A program made the translations under genes and the position numbers. Positions 18,510 through 27,529 of a stretch of DNA of 64,000 bases are shown piece after piece (positions within the stretch are counted from its first letter, which is position 1; each line of letters opens with the position of its first letter). The stretch comes from G963665925 sp050596425 (GTDB lineage Bacteria; Bacillota; Clostridia; Peptostreptococcales; Acidaminobacteraceae), in assembly GCF_050596425.1 (NCBI RefSeq), contig NZ_CP192292.1, positions 1,736,001 to 1,800,000 on the forward strand, read 5' to 3'. The notes beneath the pieces were generated by a model. That model worked only from the letters and a program-made list of their open reading frames with translations, was not told where the DNA came from and searched no databases.

Positions 18510-18565
18510 AGCATATACGAGTGTCTAAGACAAGAAATTATATAAGAGACTGGGCAAAATGTAGA
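18483..18565 (+). pseudogene. Degenerate NUDIX-box remnant
   Basis: The bases at 18518-18533 (acgagtgtctaagaca) and onward to about 18560 nearly copy nt 19708-19750 of the intact NUDIX gene. Translated, GIRTF-stop-SIYECLRQEII-stop-ETGQN aligns with KIREFENIYECLRREIKEETGLD. Two in-frame stops show decay. It is a partial duplication or the relic of a second NUDIX gene, about 1.2 kb upstream of the intact one. Confidence 0.7.
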
Positions 18566-18578
18566 AAGGGGAAAAGAT

Positions 18579-19433
18579 ATGTCAATAAAGCGAATACATG
18601 TAAATAAAATAGAAATATGGACTCAAACCTATGGTGATCAAAAAAATGAAGCAGTCATTTTAATTGCTGGTGCAATGGCTCCTGCAACATTTTGGGAAGA
18701 AGAGTTCTGTCGGGCGTTAGCGGATAATGATTTTTTTGTTATTCGTTTTGACAATAGGGATTTTGGATATTCAACACACTTTGAGGAAAGTGAAGTACCC
18801 CCATATACAATTAATGATATGGTTGAGGATACAAAAAATATACTAGATTTTTATGAAGCAACGAAAGCCCACATAATTGGACACTCACTCGGTGGTTCGG
18901 TTGCTCAACTCTTTGCAGTGATGTATCCCGAACGGACTGTATCTTTAATACCGATTTCATCGCCGATAATAGCAAAAGGGAATTTGGAGTTTGTTAATAC
19001 GGATCAGAAAATATTGAATGATCTATGGAATGTTTTAATGTCTAACAGAATGTATCAAGATGTTGAGAGAGGTAAATCTGAATTTCTAAGAATTCATAAA
19101 TATTTGAATGGTTCTTATGATGTCGATATTGAGATGTCATACAATTATACTTCGAGAATATATGAGACTGAAGTCATTAAACCCCATTTAAACCATACAA
19201 ATATTCAAAACAATGTTCCTGATATATTCAATGAACTGAAAAAAATTGAGGTTCCTATAATGTTCCTATATGGTGATAAAGATTATCTAGCATCAAATAT
19301 TCAAAATGTAAAGATTCTAGATGCTCATTTACCTAATAGTAATCTTGTAGTCCTTGAGGGGGCAGGTCATATGTTCTTTAATCGATCGCTATGGAATTCT
19401 ATTTCAAAAGTAGTGCTTGATTTCATCTTATAA
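18579..19433 (+). CDS. Alpha/beta-fold hydrolase
   Basis: 284 residues. Oxyanion/HG-like region LIAGAMAPATFW, nucleophile elbow GHSLGG (Ser around residue 105), acid in YGDKDYL and catalytic His in GAGHMFF near the C-terminus. Cytoplasmic, no signal peptide. Family members cleave esters, lactones or similar bonds; substrate unknown. A strong AGAAAGGGG site lies before the ATG. Confidence 0.87.
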   Translation: MSIKRIHVNKIEIWTQTYGDQKNEAVILIAGAMAPATFWEEEFCRALADNDFFVIRFDNRDFGYSTHFEESEVPPYTINDMVEDTKNILDFYEATKAHIIGHSLGGSVAQLFAVMYPERTVSLIPISSPIIAKGNLEFVNTDQKILNDLWNVLMSNRMYQDVERGKSEFLRIHKYLNGSYDVDIEMSYNYTSRIYETEVIKPHLNHTNIQNNVPDIFNELKKIEVPIMFLYGDKDYLASNIQNVKILDAHLPNSNLVVLEGAGHMFFNRSLWNSISKVVLDFIL

Positions 19434-19545
19434 AACCATTCGACAAATAGATAGAAAGTCGTATTAGAGAGTTTTAGAAAGACCTATAAATAAAACTTAT
19501 GTTTATGAATGAGCAGATGACAAATCTATACTCATAGGAGGCGTT

Positions 19546-20070
19546 ATGATCGAAAAGTTTTCTATACCAGGGGTGAGTGGAATCATTGAAGGTGAAGTTG
19601 ATGGTGAGAAAGCAATTCTTCTACAAACTAGAAGTAAAAACAAACTGGAAGGAACAGGGTATTTTGAGATTCCAGCAGGCAAAATTAGGGAGTTTGAAAA
19701 CATTTACGAGTGTCTAAGACGAGAAATTAAAGAAGAGACTGGGCTAGATGTAAAAGAGATTCAGGGAGAAAGTGAATCATCATTAATGAAATTTGATGAT
19801 TACGAGGTATTAGGATATGAGCCATTTTTTTGTTCTCAAAATACAGCAGGCAACTATCCAATTATGGTAAGTGCTTTTATCTGTAGAGTCGAAGGTGAAA
19901 TGTTGAAATCAAGCGATGAAGCAGAAAGTATAGGATTTGTAAGACTTTCTGAATTACGAAAACAGCTATCAGACAATAGAGGAAAGTTCTTTCCAATGCA
20001 CATAGCCGCTTTGGAAAAATATCTGGATAGAATGGATGCTCGCGAGAAAAAGAAACTTACAGTGAAATAA
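19546..20070 (+). CDS. NUDIX hydrolase
   Basis: 174 residues with the full NUDIX box G-x5-E-x7-REIKEETGL (from AGKIREFENIYECLRREI onward) at about residues 45-67, preceded by GTGYFEIPAG as in ADP-ribose/ADP-sugar pyrophosphatases. These cytoplasmic Mg2+ enzymes split nucleoside-diphosphate derivatives. ATAGGAGGCGTT is the binding site. A decayed copy of the box occurs at 18483-18565. Confidence 0.88.
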   Translation: MIEKFSIPGVSGIIEGEVDGEKAILLQTRSKNKLEGTGYFEIPAGKIREFENIYECLRREIKEETGLDVKEIQGESESSLMKFDDYEVLGYEPFFCSQNTAGNYPIMVSAFICRVEGEMLKSSDEAESIGFVRLSELRKQLSDNRGKFFPMHIAALEKYLDRMDAREKKKLTVK

Positions 20071-20205
20071 ACTGAGTCGTTTCGGAATAGTTTACAGTGA
20101 ATAATTAAACTTCTGAAGTCAGTGGTATGGGCGTTATAATGTCATGAAACTACTAGTTAGAGGACAGTAAGCGCAGCAGTAATTGGTGATGAAAGAGAGG
20201 AAACA

Positions 20206-20769
20206 ATGATAGAAAATCTAAGACTTGAAACTGAGAATTTGATAATTAGAACATACAATAAGAATGATGCGCAAAATCTATATGAAACACTGAATGATAA
20301 AAAGGTATTGGAGTATATTCCGGAAGATCCTATTAGTATAGAACAAGCTCATGCTGCCATTGACTGGTTGATTTCCAATTATAAGTTAGATTTGGACACA
20401 GACTATAAATATAGTTTTGCCATCGAATTGAAGGCTGGTGGAAAATATGTTGGTTGGTGTGGCTTTGGATATTTGGATTACGACAAAGAGCAGAAAGAAA
20501 TCTATTATACTTTAAAAAGTGAATATTGGGGGAATGGGTATGCCACTGAAGCTACAAGAGCTTTAGTTAGTTACATTTTTGAAGAACTGAATTTAGAAAA
20601 GATAGTTGCAGTAGTAAAACCTGACAATAAAGCTTCACAAAAGGTAATTGAGAAGTTAGGCTTTGAGAAAACAGGGATAATTGGGAATTTGCCTAAGGAA
20701 TTTGAATTCTATAATGGAGAATGGCTCTATGTTTTAGAAAATGGTAAATGTATAGAAAAGCTGCACTAA
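20206..20769 (+). CDS. GNAT-family N-acetyltransferase (RimJ/RimL-like)
   Basis: 187 residues. N-terminal LRLETENLIIRTYNKNDAQNLY is typical of ribosomal-protein-alanine-acetyltransferase-like GNATs; the acetyl-CoA loop reads SEYWGNGYATEATRALV and is followed by KPDNKASQKVIEKLGFEKTG. It acetylates an amine on an unknown substrate. Monocistronic, first of several GNATs in this accessory stretch. Confidence 0.88.
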   Translation: MIENLRLETENLIIRTYNKNDAQNLYETLNDKKVLEYIPEDPISIEQAHAAIDWLISNYKLDLDTDYKYSFAIELKAGGKYVGWCGFGYLDYDKEQKEIYYTLKSEYWGNGYATEATRALVSYIFEELNLEKIVAVVKPDNKASQKVIEKLGFEKTGIIGNLPKEFEFYNGEWLYVLENGKCIEKLH

Positions 20770-20785
20770 CCATCCTCTAACACAG

Positions 20786-20891
20786 CGACTCCCAAACATG
20801 CCCGTTGCAATGAATGGGTTTGAGGTGTTCCGCGGCGTGTTGGTTATACGACAGTCGGGAATATTTGTGTAGACGGGCACGTCGGGAGTCG
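20786..20891. other. GC-rich structured intergenic segment of unknown type
   Basis: The arms cgactcccaaacatgcccgt (20786-20805) and its imperfect complement at 20873-20891 enclose a ~67-nt GC-rich inner region containing ccgcggcg. Base composition is visibly richer in G+C than the flanks. It looks like a mobile small-repeat or recombination-site-like structure, but canonical attC core sites (RYYYAAC / GTTRRRY) are not matched. No gene is visible in it. Confidence 0.5.
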
Positions 20892-20965
20892 TGGGAACGT
20901 CAAGAATAATGGCACAGTTAATTCAAATTGTTCATAGCAAGCGATGAGAATAAATGGAGGTTATT

Positions 20966-21400
20966 ATGTCTGATTTCTTGATTGATTGGTTTAAGTGGTT
21001 TGAAGAAGGCATAAGCAGCTTAGATCAGAAATCAAAGGAAAAGTTTTTTTCAAATTGTGGTGCAAATTGTGTTAAAAGAGGACTAATTGAGTCATTTAGA
21101 AATCATTATATAGAGTGTAATAATGATTTAGATCAGTTCATATTACGTTTGTCTGAAATAGGTCATACAGTTGGGCAAGTACTTGTCCCTACACACAAAT
21201 ATGAAATAGCATACCCAAGTTGCTCATGTGAATTACATAAAATGGGATATATCAATACGGACAGCATTTGTGAATGTTCTAGACAAAGTATCATACATGT
21301 ACTTAGTACTTTGAAGCCAGAATCCGAAATAAAGGTTGAGATACTAGCAACAATTCTTAGTGGTGATAAAGAGTGCCGTTTTGAGATTTTAGTAGACTAG
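20966..21400 (+). CDS. Uncharacterised cysteine-rich protein, possibly related to ATC-hydrolase-like proteins
   Basis: 144 residues from ATG 20966, with GGAGG 4 nt upstream. Cysteines cluster in FFSNCGANCVKRGL and YPSCSCELHKMGY...CECSRQS; the C-terminus ATILSGDKECRFEILV resembles the end of L-2-amino-thiazoline-4-carboxylate hydrolase-like and V4R-like proteins. Function not established; the resemblance is weak. Confidence 0.65.
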   Translation: MSDFLIDWFKWFEEGISSLDQKSKEKFFSNCGANCVKRGLIESFRNHYIECNNDLDQFILRLSEIGHTVGQVLVPTHKYEIAYPSCSCELHKMGYINTDSICECSRQSIIHVLSTLKPESEIKVEILATILSGDKECRFEILVD

Positions 21401-21428
21401 CGTATGGGGTATATTCGTTCAATGAGCT

Positions 21429-21572
21429 AAAGTTTTGCAAGCTGTTAATTTCATTACTGAAGAAGAATTATTAGAATGTGAAAAAGCGTATCCACCCAAA
21501 GAGAAAATTGAGGGAACACCTTCTCAAAAAAAGTTTATCCAATTGTTAGGGAGAATGCGACCTAGGCGGTAA
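21429..21572 (+). pseudogene. Unrecognised gene remnant (C-terminal fragment)
   Basis: A 47-codon open frame without a start codon reads AKVLQ-like, then ITEEELLECEKAYPPKEKIE and QKKFIQLLGRMRPRR before TAA. The charged, helix-like composition looks coding. Upstream it would join YSFNELK only through a frame change. Probably the end of a decayed gene; family unknown. Confidence 0.4.
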
Positions 21573-21608
21573 AAGAATACTGAACTGAGAATAAGAATAG
21601 GTGATTTT

Positions 21609-22316
21609 ATGAAATTAAATACTGAGCAATATAAAAAACTGAAAAAAAATCTTGAGAAAAACGTTAATCTTATTAATTTTGCAAGTGATTATGACTTAAG
21701 CAGAGTAAAATTTATCAATGATTCAGTTATAATCACGGGGAAAAGTGATAAAGAATGGACCTACATAAGCCTTTCAAATAGTGAAGATTTTGTTGATATT
21801 GTCAATGAAATCAGACCTGAAGACAAGCACATTGCCACACTTGATGAGGATGTTTTTGAGTACTTAAAAAACCATTATAAAATTGAATGGATTTTGTCCT
21901 GTACTAAATTGGTTTATAAGGGACGAAAAGATATACCTAAGGAAGAGGTTTACGAACTGACTCAAGAGGATGCTCTGTATATTCACGAGAATAATACCTA
22001 TGGTGATTATACAGATGTTCAGTATGTAAAAGATAGAATTAAAAAAGGGATAGGTCTAGGCATCAAAGTTGACGGGAAATTAATTGCATGGATACTGACC
22101 CATGATGATGGAGCCATGGGTTTTATGAATGTTGTCGAGGCGCATAGGAATAAAGGATATGCTCTAAAATTAAGCAATGAAACAATTAGAAGACTACTAA
22201 GTAAAGATAAACTGCCCTTTGTTCACATTGAAAAAGACAATACAAAATCTATCAACCTTGCAAAGAAGGCTGGTTTTGAATATGTAAGCAATATCCACTG
22301 GGTCAAGATAAAGTAA
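21609..22316 (+). CDS. GNAT-family acetyltransferase with N-terminal extension
   Basis: 235 residues. The C-terminal ~110 residues carry a GNAT fold (MGFMNVVEAHRNKGYALKLSNETIRRLL, HIEKDNTKSINLAKKAGFEY). The N-terminal ~110 residues (VIITGKSDKEWTYISLS, DEDVFEYLKNHYKIEW) are characteristic of two-lobed GNAT-like proteins of Firmicutes with unknown substrate. Monocistronic, closed by a shared terminator at 22400. Confidence 0.83.
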   Translation: MKLNTEQYKKLKKNLEKNVNLINFASDYDLSRVKFINDSVIITGKSDKEWTYISLSNSEDFVDIVNEIRPEDKHIATLDEDVFEYLKNHYKIEWILSCTKLVYKGRKDIPKEEVYELTQEDALYIHENNTYGDYTDVQYVKDRIKKGIGLGIKVDGKLIAWILTHDDGAMGFMNVVEAHRNKGYALKLSNETIRRLLSKDKLPFVHIEKDNTKSINLAKKAGFEYVSNIHWVKIK

Positions 22317-22399
22317 ATTTCGAATAATGTAAATTTATTTAAGTCGCTTTATGACCTGGGCTAGTCATTTCAAAATCAATAATGAATGAATAAATAAAA

Positions 22400-22448
22400 A
22401 TCCCTAGTTCCTTTATCAAGACCGCTTGATGGTAAAGAAGCTAGGGAT
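22400..22448. terminator. Bidirectional terminator between convergent genes
   Basis: atccctagttccttta (22400-22415) pairs with taaagaagctagggat with two mismatches; A-rich on the left, TTTT on the right. Confidence 0.75.
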
Positions 22449-22462
22449 TCATCATTTTGACA

Positions 22463-24157
22463 TTAATGATCATTGTCTGCCTTTAAAATGAGCTCTTTGG
22501 ACAGGGGTTTTGAGAAATAATAACCTTGATAAGCGTCGAATTTGAGATCGGACAAAATTGAGTACATCTCCAGAGTTTCTACCCCCTCAGCAACAACGTC
22601 CACATTGTGTTCGTGGAACAAGGTCATAAAACTTTCAACAAAAGAGTGCATGAGTGGATCTTCGCATACTTGTTGAATAATACTTCTATCTATTTTAATT
22701 TCTGTAAGTGGGACTTTTACAACCGTATTAAGTGCTGCATACCCTGTTCCAAAATCGTCAAGCGATATTCCAAATCCAAGGTTTTTCAAATAACTTAGAT
22801 GTTTGTTGATATATTCGAAGTTCTCAATAAGTATAGATTCTGTCACTTCAAAGACAAATGATTTATAAGTAAGACCATATGCATCAATTATTTTCATGAT
22901 CCTATCAGAAAAATCAGCTTGCATGAGCTGCTTGACAGAAATATTGACAGATACTCGAACATCAAATTTATAATGCATGTTGTAGGTCTGAATAAACTTA
23001 CAAGCTTCTTCAAGGACAAAGTCACCAATGTCTAGTATAACGAGGTTTTCTTCTGAAATGGGTATAAAAACATTTGGACTAATGTATCCCCATTCCATAG
23101 TATGCCACCTAACTAAAGCTTCAAATCGCCTGTCGGCAGGTTTGTTTTCTACAATCAAAGGCTGAAATAAGACAGAAAATCGTCCTTGGCTAAGATCTTT
23201 TCTCATATTGTTTTCTATGTGTAGAGTCCGTTTTAACTCAGATTTATCAATTGCCTCATAGAATACAGTCGAACCAGTTCCAACACGTATAGATTTTGTC
23301 AGTGAGAGATAGGCCCTTTTTAAAACATCGTCACATGAATTGTCATATCCAGCAAGAGGAAACTGAATAACGCTTGAGGTCAAGCGAATATTGCCTGATA
23401 AATCTAAAGACCTTGAAAGTTTATTAATAGATTTTTGGATTTTGCAAATAGTCTCTCGTATTTCATATTCTGAAACGGTTTGACCTGTGGTTAATGCAAT
23501 TTCGCTAGAGTTCAGTCTGTAAATGGAGTAGTGGTTGGGTAAAATTCGATTTATAATATGCGCACCCTTCTCTATGACTTGATCAACAAACTCCACACCA
23601 TGAATGGATACCAACTGCATATAATCAAAAACTTTTATAAGTATCATGGTGGTCTGTTTGTTTTTTGAAATAGCATAAGATATATCAAGGGTGGCCTTGG
23701 AATAGTTAAAAAAACCTGTAACCTCATCTAAATAAGCAATGTCATGCAGCTTGGCTTGGAATAGCTTCTGTTCTGTTATATCGACATGGCATCCATACAT
23801 GGCCTGCAAATGCCCACTCGTGCTATAGTGTGCAATTCCATTGGCTTTTATCCATATGCATTCTCCTGATCTGTCAAGCAACCTATATTCTGATTGAACC
23901 TTGACTTCTCTTGATTGAGTGTGATCTTTCAAAACTTCCTTAAAAGACTTCCTATCTTCCGGATGAACGTTCTTCATCCAGTCATCTATTGTAGTAAAAG
24001 GAAATCTAAGGTTGAGTCTACTATAAAATGCTTGATTATATAAGGACACGTCACCATTTCGGTCCATTTTCCACAAACCAGTATTTAAGACGCCAAATTG
24101 CTTAAAAATCTTCTCATAGTCATTTTCAGTTTTAAACGCATCAATTAGATCTAGCAT
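22463..24157 (-). CDS. PAS - degenerate GGDEF - EAL protein (c-di-GMP phosphodiesterase)
   Basis: 564 residues from ATG 24157 (GGGAG 9 nt upstream; the TTG at 24166 is less likely). An N-terminal PAS domain (GLWKMDRNGDVSLYN, VHPEDRKSF, GCHVDITEQKL) is followed by a GGDEF-type domain whose active site has decayed to RLNSSEI, so it should not make c-di-GMP. The EAL domain is complete: FEALVRW, VNIS, FEVTES, LDDFGTGYA, IKIDRS, EGVET. Predicted cytoplasmic phosphodiesterase under PAS control. It is the only reverse-strand gene in the 18-35 kb stretch. Confidence 0.92.
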   Translation of the reverse strand: MLDLIDAFKTENDYEKIFKQFGVLNTGLWKMDRNGDVSLYNQAFYSRLNLRFPFTTIDDWMKNVHPEDRKSFKEVLKDHTQSREVKVQSEYRLLDRSGECIWIKANGIAHYSTSGHLQAMYGCHVDITEQKLFQAKLHDIAYLDEVTGFFNYSKATLDISYAISKNKQTTMILIKVFDYMQLVSIHGVEFVDQVIEKGAHIINRILPNHYSIYRLNSSEIALTTGQTVSEYEIRETICKIQKSINKLSRSLDLSGNIRLTSSVIQFPLAGYDNSCDDVLKRAYLSLTKSIRVGTGSTVFYEAIDKSELKRTLHIENNMRKDLSQGRFSVLFQPLIVENKPADRRFEALVRWHTMEWGYISPNVFIPISEENLVILDIGDFVLEEACKFIQTYNMHYKFDVRVSVNISVKQLMQADFSDRIMKIIDAYGLTYKSFVFEVTESILIENFEYINKHLSYLKNLGFGISLDDFGTGYAALNTVVKVPLTEIKIDRSIIQQVCEDPLMHSFVESFMTLFHEHNVDVVAEGVETLEMYSILSDLKFDAYQGYYFSKPLSKELILKADNDH

Positions 24158-24475
24158 AGAGATCAACTCCCATTTGTTCTCCTATCAGTAACTTAATGCA
24201 ATGGTTTTGTCTTCAAACAATTATATCTTAACAGAAATTTAGGTCTTAACCGCAGTTTAAAAATAAACAAAATTACAAATAATCGTTTTGTTTGATTATA
24301 TCACTAAATGGATTGCCAGTGAAACGATATAGCAATATATTTATAATACACAATCAACATTATGTGTACAAAAAGTTAGTTAAAACTAGGATTATATGAT
24401 AATATAGATGTGGAATTAGTCGAAAAATTTAGAAATCACACAAAGTATACTTGCTTTTAATGCAGAGGATGAGCT

Positions 24476-24637
24476 ATGAAATTAAATTTATCTCTAACAA
24501 ACCAATACGGAAAAGATGACTGCGATTTCAATGAAATTTATAAAACCAACAAGAAAAAAGAAATCAATAAAACATTGAAATCAAATATTGAAATTGTTCA
24601 TACACTAAATAGTCTAAGCGTTCACTGGAAAAAATAA
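24476..24637 (+). CDS. Possible small protein of unknown function
   Basis: A 53-codon frame (starts MKLNLSLTNQYGKDDCDFNE, ends HWKK) with a weak AGAGGATGAG site. It is Lys/Asn-rich with no recognised motif. It sits in the 550-bp gap 24158-24709, which otherwise shows only AT-rich sequence and no clear RNA structure. Confidence 0.35.
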   Translation: MKLNLSLTNQYGKDDCDFNEIYKTNKKKEINKTLKSNIEIVHTLNSLSVHWKK

Positions 24638-24709
24638 AGTGGCTTTGTATAGGAAGTGCAGGAGCCTTGCATCTGTAATAATAGTCATGTGTTTATGGGG
24701 GGAATCTTA

Positions 24710-25657
24710 ATGAAAACATTGGTCATGGGTGGGACACAGTTTGTAAGCCAGGAAATTGCCAAGTATTTTATTGCTAGAGGTCATCAGGTGTCCATTTTTA
24801 CAAGAGGCAAACGGCCTGTCAATTATAAGGGCGTTCACAAGCACTATATTGGAGATAGAAGCTCAAATAAAGATATCAAGCAGATTTCAAAAGATGAATT
24901 CGACTATGTAATTGATATTTCAGCCTATGAACCGAGTGATGTATCGATTTTACTCCAAAATTTAAAGACGACTTGCTTAAAGCGATATTTGTTTTGTAGT
25001 ACGGGTGGGGTGTATGTCCCTTCACAAAATATTCTTAGCGAAGAGAGTCCCAAAGGTGAAAATATCTTAGTCGGAAACTACGGTGTCAATAAATATCAAA
25101 CAGAGCAAGTCTTATATTATGAGCGTTTGAAAAAGGACTTACCAATAACAATCATCAGACCAACATATATTTATGGTCCAGGAAATAACTTATATAGAGA
25201 AGCTTATTTCTTTGATGCTCTATTAAATGGAAAGAAAATACCATTACCGAATTCCCATAGTAGAATTCAGTTTATATATATCGAAGATTTGCTTAAGTTT
25301 GTTGAAAGTGCCTTGGCATCACAAAAGGCTATAGGAAAGGTTTATAATATCACACATCCTAAAACCTATTCATTTAAGGAAATTGTGTTACAACATGGAA
25401 AGTTACTAAGCTCAAAGGCAAGTTTTGAAATTGTGAACACGAGTAAGGTAGATGTAATAAAGTATTTCCCTTATTTAGATATGCATTATGAGCTTTCCAT
25501 TAATCAGTTGATTGAAGATAAGCTTTATATTCCAAAGTGTGACTTAGAGGATGGCTTGAAAGAAGCATTTGAGTGGTATATATCAAATGATAATAGTGAG
25601 TATGAATCAAGAAAAATTGCGATTGAGAAAGAAGTACAATTATTGTTAAAAGCATAA
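24710..25657 (+). CDS. NAD-dependent epimerase/dehydratase (extended SDR)
   Basis: 315 residues from ATG 24710, preceded by GGGGGGAAT; an earlier in-frame ATG at 24656 lacks a site. The N-terminal nucleotide-binding strand is LVMGGTQFVSQEIAKYF (GxxxFVGxx-type), with the acidic/Arg pocket in FTRGKRP, FCSTGGVY, the Tyr/Lys pair in YGVNKYQTEQ and RPTYIYGPGNN. This resembles the isoflavone-reductase/CSP41-like nucleotide-sugar epimerases. Substrate unknown; monocistronic. Confidence 0.87.
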   Translation: MKTLVMGGTQFVSQEIAKYFIARGHQVSIFTRGKRPVNYKGVHKHYIGDRSSNKDIKQISKDEFDYVIDISAYEPSDVSILLQNLKTTCLKRYLFCSTGGVYVPSQNILSEESPKGENILVGNYGVNKYQTEQVLYYERLKKDLPITIIRPTYIYGPGNNLYREAYFFDALLNGKKIPLPNSHSRIQFIYIEDLLKFVESALASQKAIGKVYNITHPKTYSFKEIVLQHGKLLSSKASFEIVNTSKVDVIKYFPYLDMHYELSINQLIEDKLYIPKCDLEDGLKEAFEWYISNDNSEYESRKIAIEKEVQLLLKA

Positions 25658-25692
25658 ATGAACATCTGAATTTACAATGATAGGAGTTACAC

Positions 25693-26094
25693 ATGACAAC
25701 CCCAACGAATCAAAGCTTATTCACAAAAATGGACTGTTTTAGACTCTATGTTGAAGACTTAGAGGCGGGATTAAAATATTATCGAGATGGCCTTGGTTTA
25801 AAATTAATTTGGAGAACAGATACAGCCATTGGACTTGGCATGGATAACGATGTTACAGAGATTGTTATCAACAATGAAAGGCAAGGACAGGAAGTGGACT
25901 TGAAAGTTGACTCTGTTTATGAAGCTGTCAAGACTATAGTTCAGGCAGGTGGAAGGGTCATTGTAGAGCCATTTGATATTAGAATTGGCAAATGCGCCGT
26001 GGTAGAAGATCCATGGAAAAATCAGTACGTCATATTAGACTCGTCAAAAGGGACATTTGTCACGGATGGTGATGGGAATGTGATTGGTTCTTAA
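25693..26094 (+). CDS. VOC-superfamily protein
   Basis: 133 residues with FRLYVEDLEAGLKYYRDGLGL and CAVVEDPWKNQYVILDSSKG, a single VOC module of the glyoxalase/fosfomycin-resistance type. TAGGAG precedes the ATG. The substrate cannot be told. Confidence 0.83.
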   Translation: MTTPTNQSLFTKMDCFRLYVEDLEAGLKYYRDGLGLKLIWRTDTAIGLGMDNDVTEIVINNERQGQEVDLKVDSVYEAVKTIVQAGGRVIVEPFDIRIGKCAVVEDPWKNQYVILDSSKGTFVTDGDGNVIGS

Positions 26095-26166
26095 ATATTT
26101 AAGATCAGAATAATTATTGATATGAATAATTGAAGAGGAAAACATAACATCTTTGGAGGGATTGTA

Positions 26167-26736
26167 TTGAAGACGTTGTCAAGTTTAAAACTGAGACCGT
26201 TAGAATTAGAAGATATTGAAGACTATAGAGAGATGACGCATCCATCAAGGGCGTATCATAAATACAATGGACCCTATTATAAACATGATAATGAAGAGGA
26301 ACACGAAGAAAAGATTAGAGTTCTGCGTAGCAAACTTGAATCAGGAGAAAAGAACGTATTGGGAAACAAAGAAATTATAGCTGATGCGACAAAAAATGAA
26401 ATAATTGGTCTTGTAAATTGGTACTGGAAGTCAGAAGAAACCAATTGGCTTGAAGTTGGCATTGTAATTTTCAATGAGAACTACTGGGGTTGTGGCGTTG
26501 GTTATAAGGCTTTATCCATGTGGATTGACAAAATGTTTGAGCGTAAAGAGGCCCTGGTCAGAATAGGTCTAACCACATGGTCTGGAAATGTAAGAATGAT
26601 GAAATTGGCAGAAAAGATGGGGTTGAAAAAAGAGGCTGAATATAGAAAGGCAAGAATTGTAGAGGGTGTGTACTATGACTCAGTTAGTTATGGTGTATTG
26701 AAAGAAGAATGGGAACGTTTGAAAAGAAAACTTTAG
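26167..26736 (+). CDS. GNAT-family N-acetyltransferase
   Basis: 189 residues, TTG start at 26167 behind GGAGGG. N-terminal LKLRPLELEDIEDYREM, acetyl-CoA loop NENYWGCGVGYKALSMW, and TTWSGNVRMMKLAEKMGLKKEA. RimJ-like group; acceptor unknown. The next gene starts 15 bp downstream, so cotranscription with the CPBP protease gene is likely. Confidence 0.87.
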   Translation: MKTLSSLKLRPLELEDIEDYREMTHPSRAYHKYNGPYYKHDNEEEHEEKIRVLRSKLESGEKNVLGNKEIIADATKNEIIGLVNWYWKSEETNWLEVGIVIFNENYWGCGVGYKALSMWIDKMFERKEALVRIGLTTWSGNVRMMKLAEKMGLKKEAEYRKARIVEGVYYDSVSYGVLKEEWERLKRKL

Positions 26737-26751
26737 GAAAGAGGGCTACTA

Positions 26752-27525
26752 ATGACAAATGTGGAAAATGACCAGTACAGTTTAGTCAAGATTATACTGC
26801 TGTGGGCACTGGTAACATTGCCAATGGGGCTGTTTAGATTCATAGTTGTACCTTGGTTAATTCCTGTTTTTAATATACACCCTGGCATGATTTTTTGGTG
26901 GTTTATGATAATAGGAATGATGTGGCAGTTTGTTGTTTCTGTTGTTGTATTGAAAATAGAATTGAAAACACTCGACTGGAGTAGAGTAAAAAAGAGACTA
27001 TGGATTAACCCACCAGTAGACAGGAAAACAGGTGATACATTTAATAAGGCCCTTTGGTTGACTATTCCAGTCATCTTTTACTCAGCTTTCGTATCTCAAA
27101 CAGGTTTTTTTAGTTTTATGAATGAGGGGCTGTTAAAAATATTTCCTCACTTAGAAACACCAGATTTTGCAAATATTCAAAATCTTGTAGATCCAGTTTT
27201 TCGCGGAGCATGGTATGTGTTTTTTACAATGTTTGTTTCAATGATATTCAACTATATACTTGGAGAGGAACTGTTTTTCAGGGGTATACTCCTGCCTAAA
27301 ATGCAGGGGGTTTTTGGTCGGTGGGACTGGCTAGCAAACGGCATTCTATTTGCGCTTTATCATGTTCATAAAATTGAGTTTATTCCCACCTTGTTATTGT
27401 CGAGTCTTTTTATTGCTTACTTAAATAAAAGGTATCGATCATTTTGGCCAGCGGTCATCATTCATGGCATAGAAGCCATTCCCCTTGTCATTATGGTCAG
27501 TGCAGTTGTGTTTGGTTGGATGTGA
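26752..27525 (+). CDS. CPBP-family intramembrane metalloprotease
   Basis: 257 residues with about seven hydrophobic segments. Active-site motif 1 is GEELFFRGILLP (EExxxR) near residue 175, motif 2 is FALYHVHK, and the terminal helix has VIIHGIEAIP. CPBP (Abi) proteins are membrane-embedded glutamic-type proteases related to Rce1; bacterial members often take part in bacteriocin self-immunity or maturation, though no bacteriocin gene is visible here. Start ATG 26752 behind AGAGGG. Confidence 0.87.
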   Translation: MTNVENDQYSLVKIILLWALVTLPMGLFRFIVVPWLIPVFNIHPGMIFWWFMIIGMMWQFVVSVVVLKIELKTLDWSRVKKRLWINPPVDRKTGDTFNKALWLTIPVIFYSAFVSQTGFFSFMNEGLLKIFPHLETPDFANIQNLVDPVFRGAWYVFFTMFVSMIFNYILGEELFFRGILLPKMQGVFGRWDWLANGILFALYHVHKIEFIPTLLLSSLFIAYLNKRYRSFWPAVIIHGIEAIPLVIMVSAVVFGWM

Positions 27526-27529
27526 TTCT

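Noticed and set aside
20781..20860. Integron attC site
   Set aside because: The stem and the TAACA...TGTTGG edges look suggestive, but the core sites RYYYAAC and GTTRRRY are not met and no integrase is in view.
21429..21450. Repeat-family copy at TTTTGCAAGCTG
   Set aside because: Only the TTTTGCAAG core matches and there is no partner end; it reads as part of a coding remnant.
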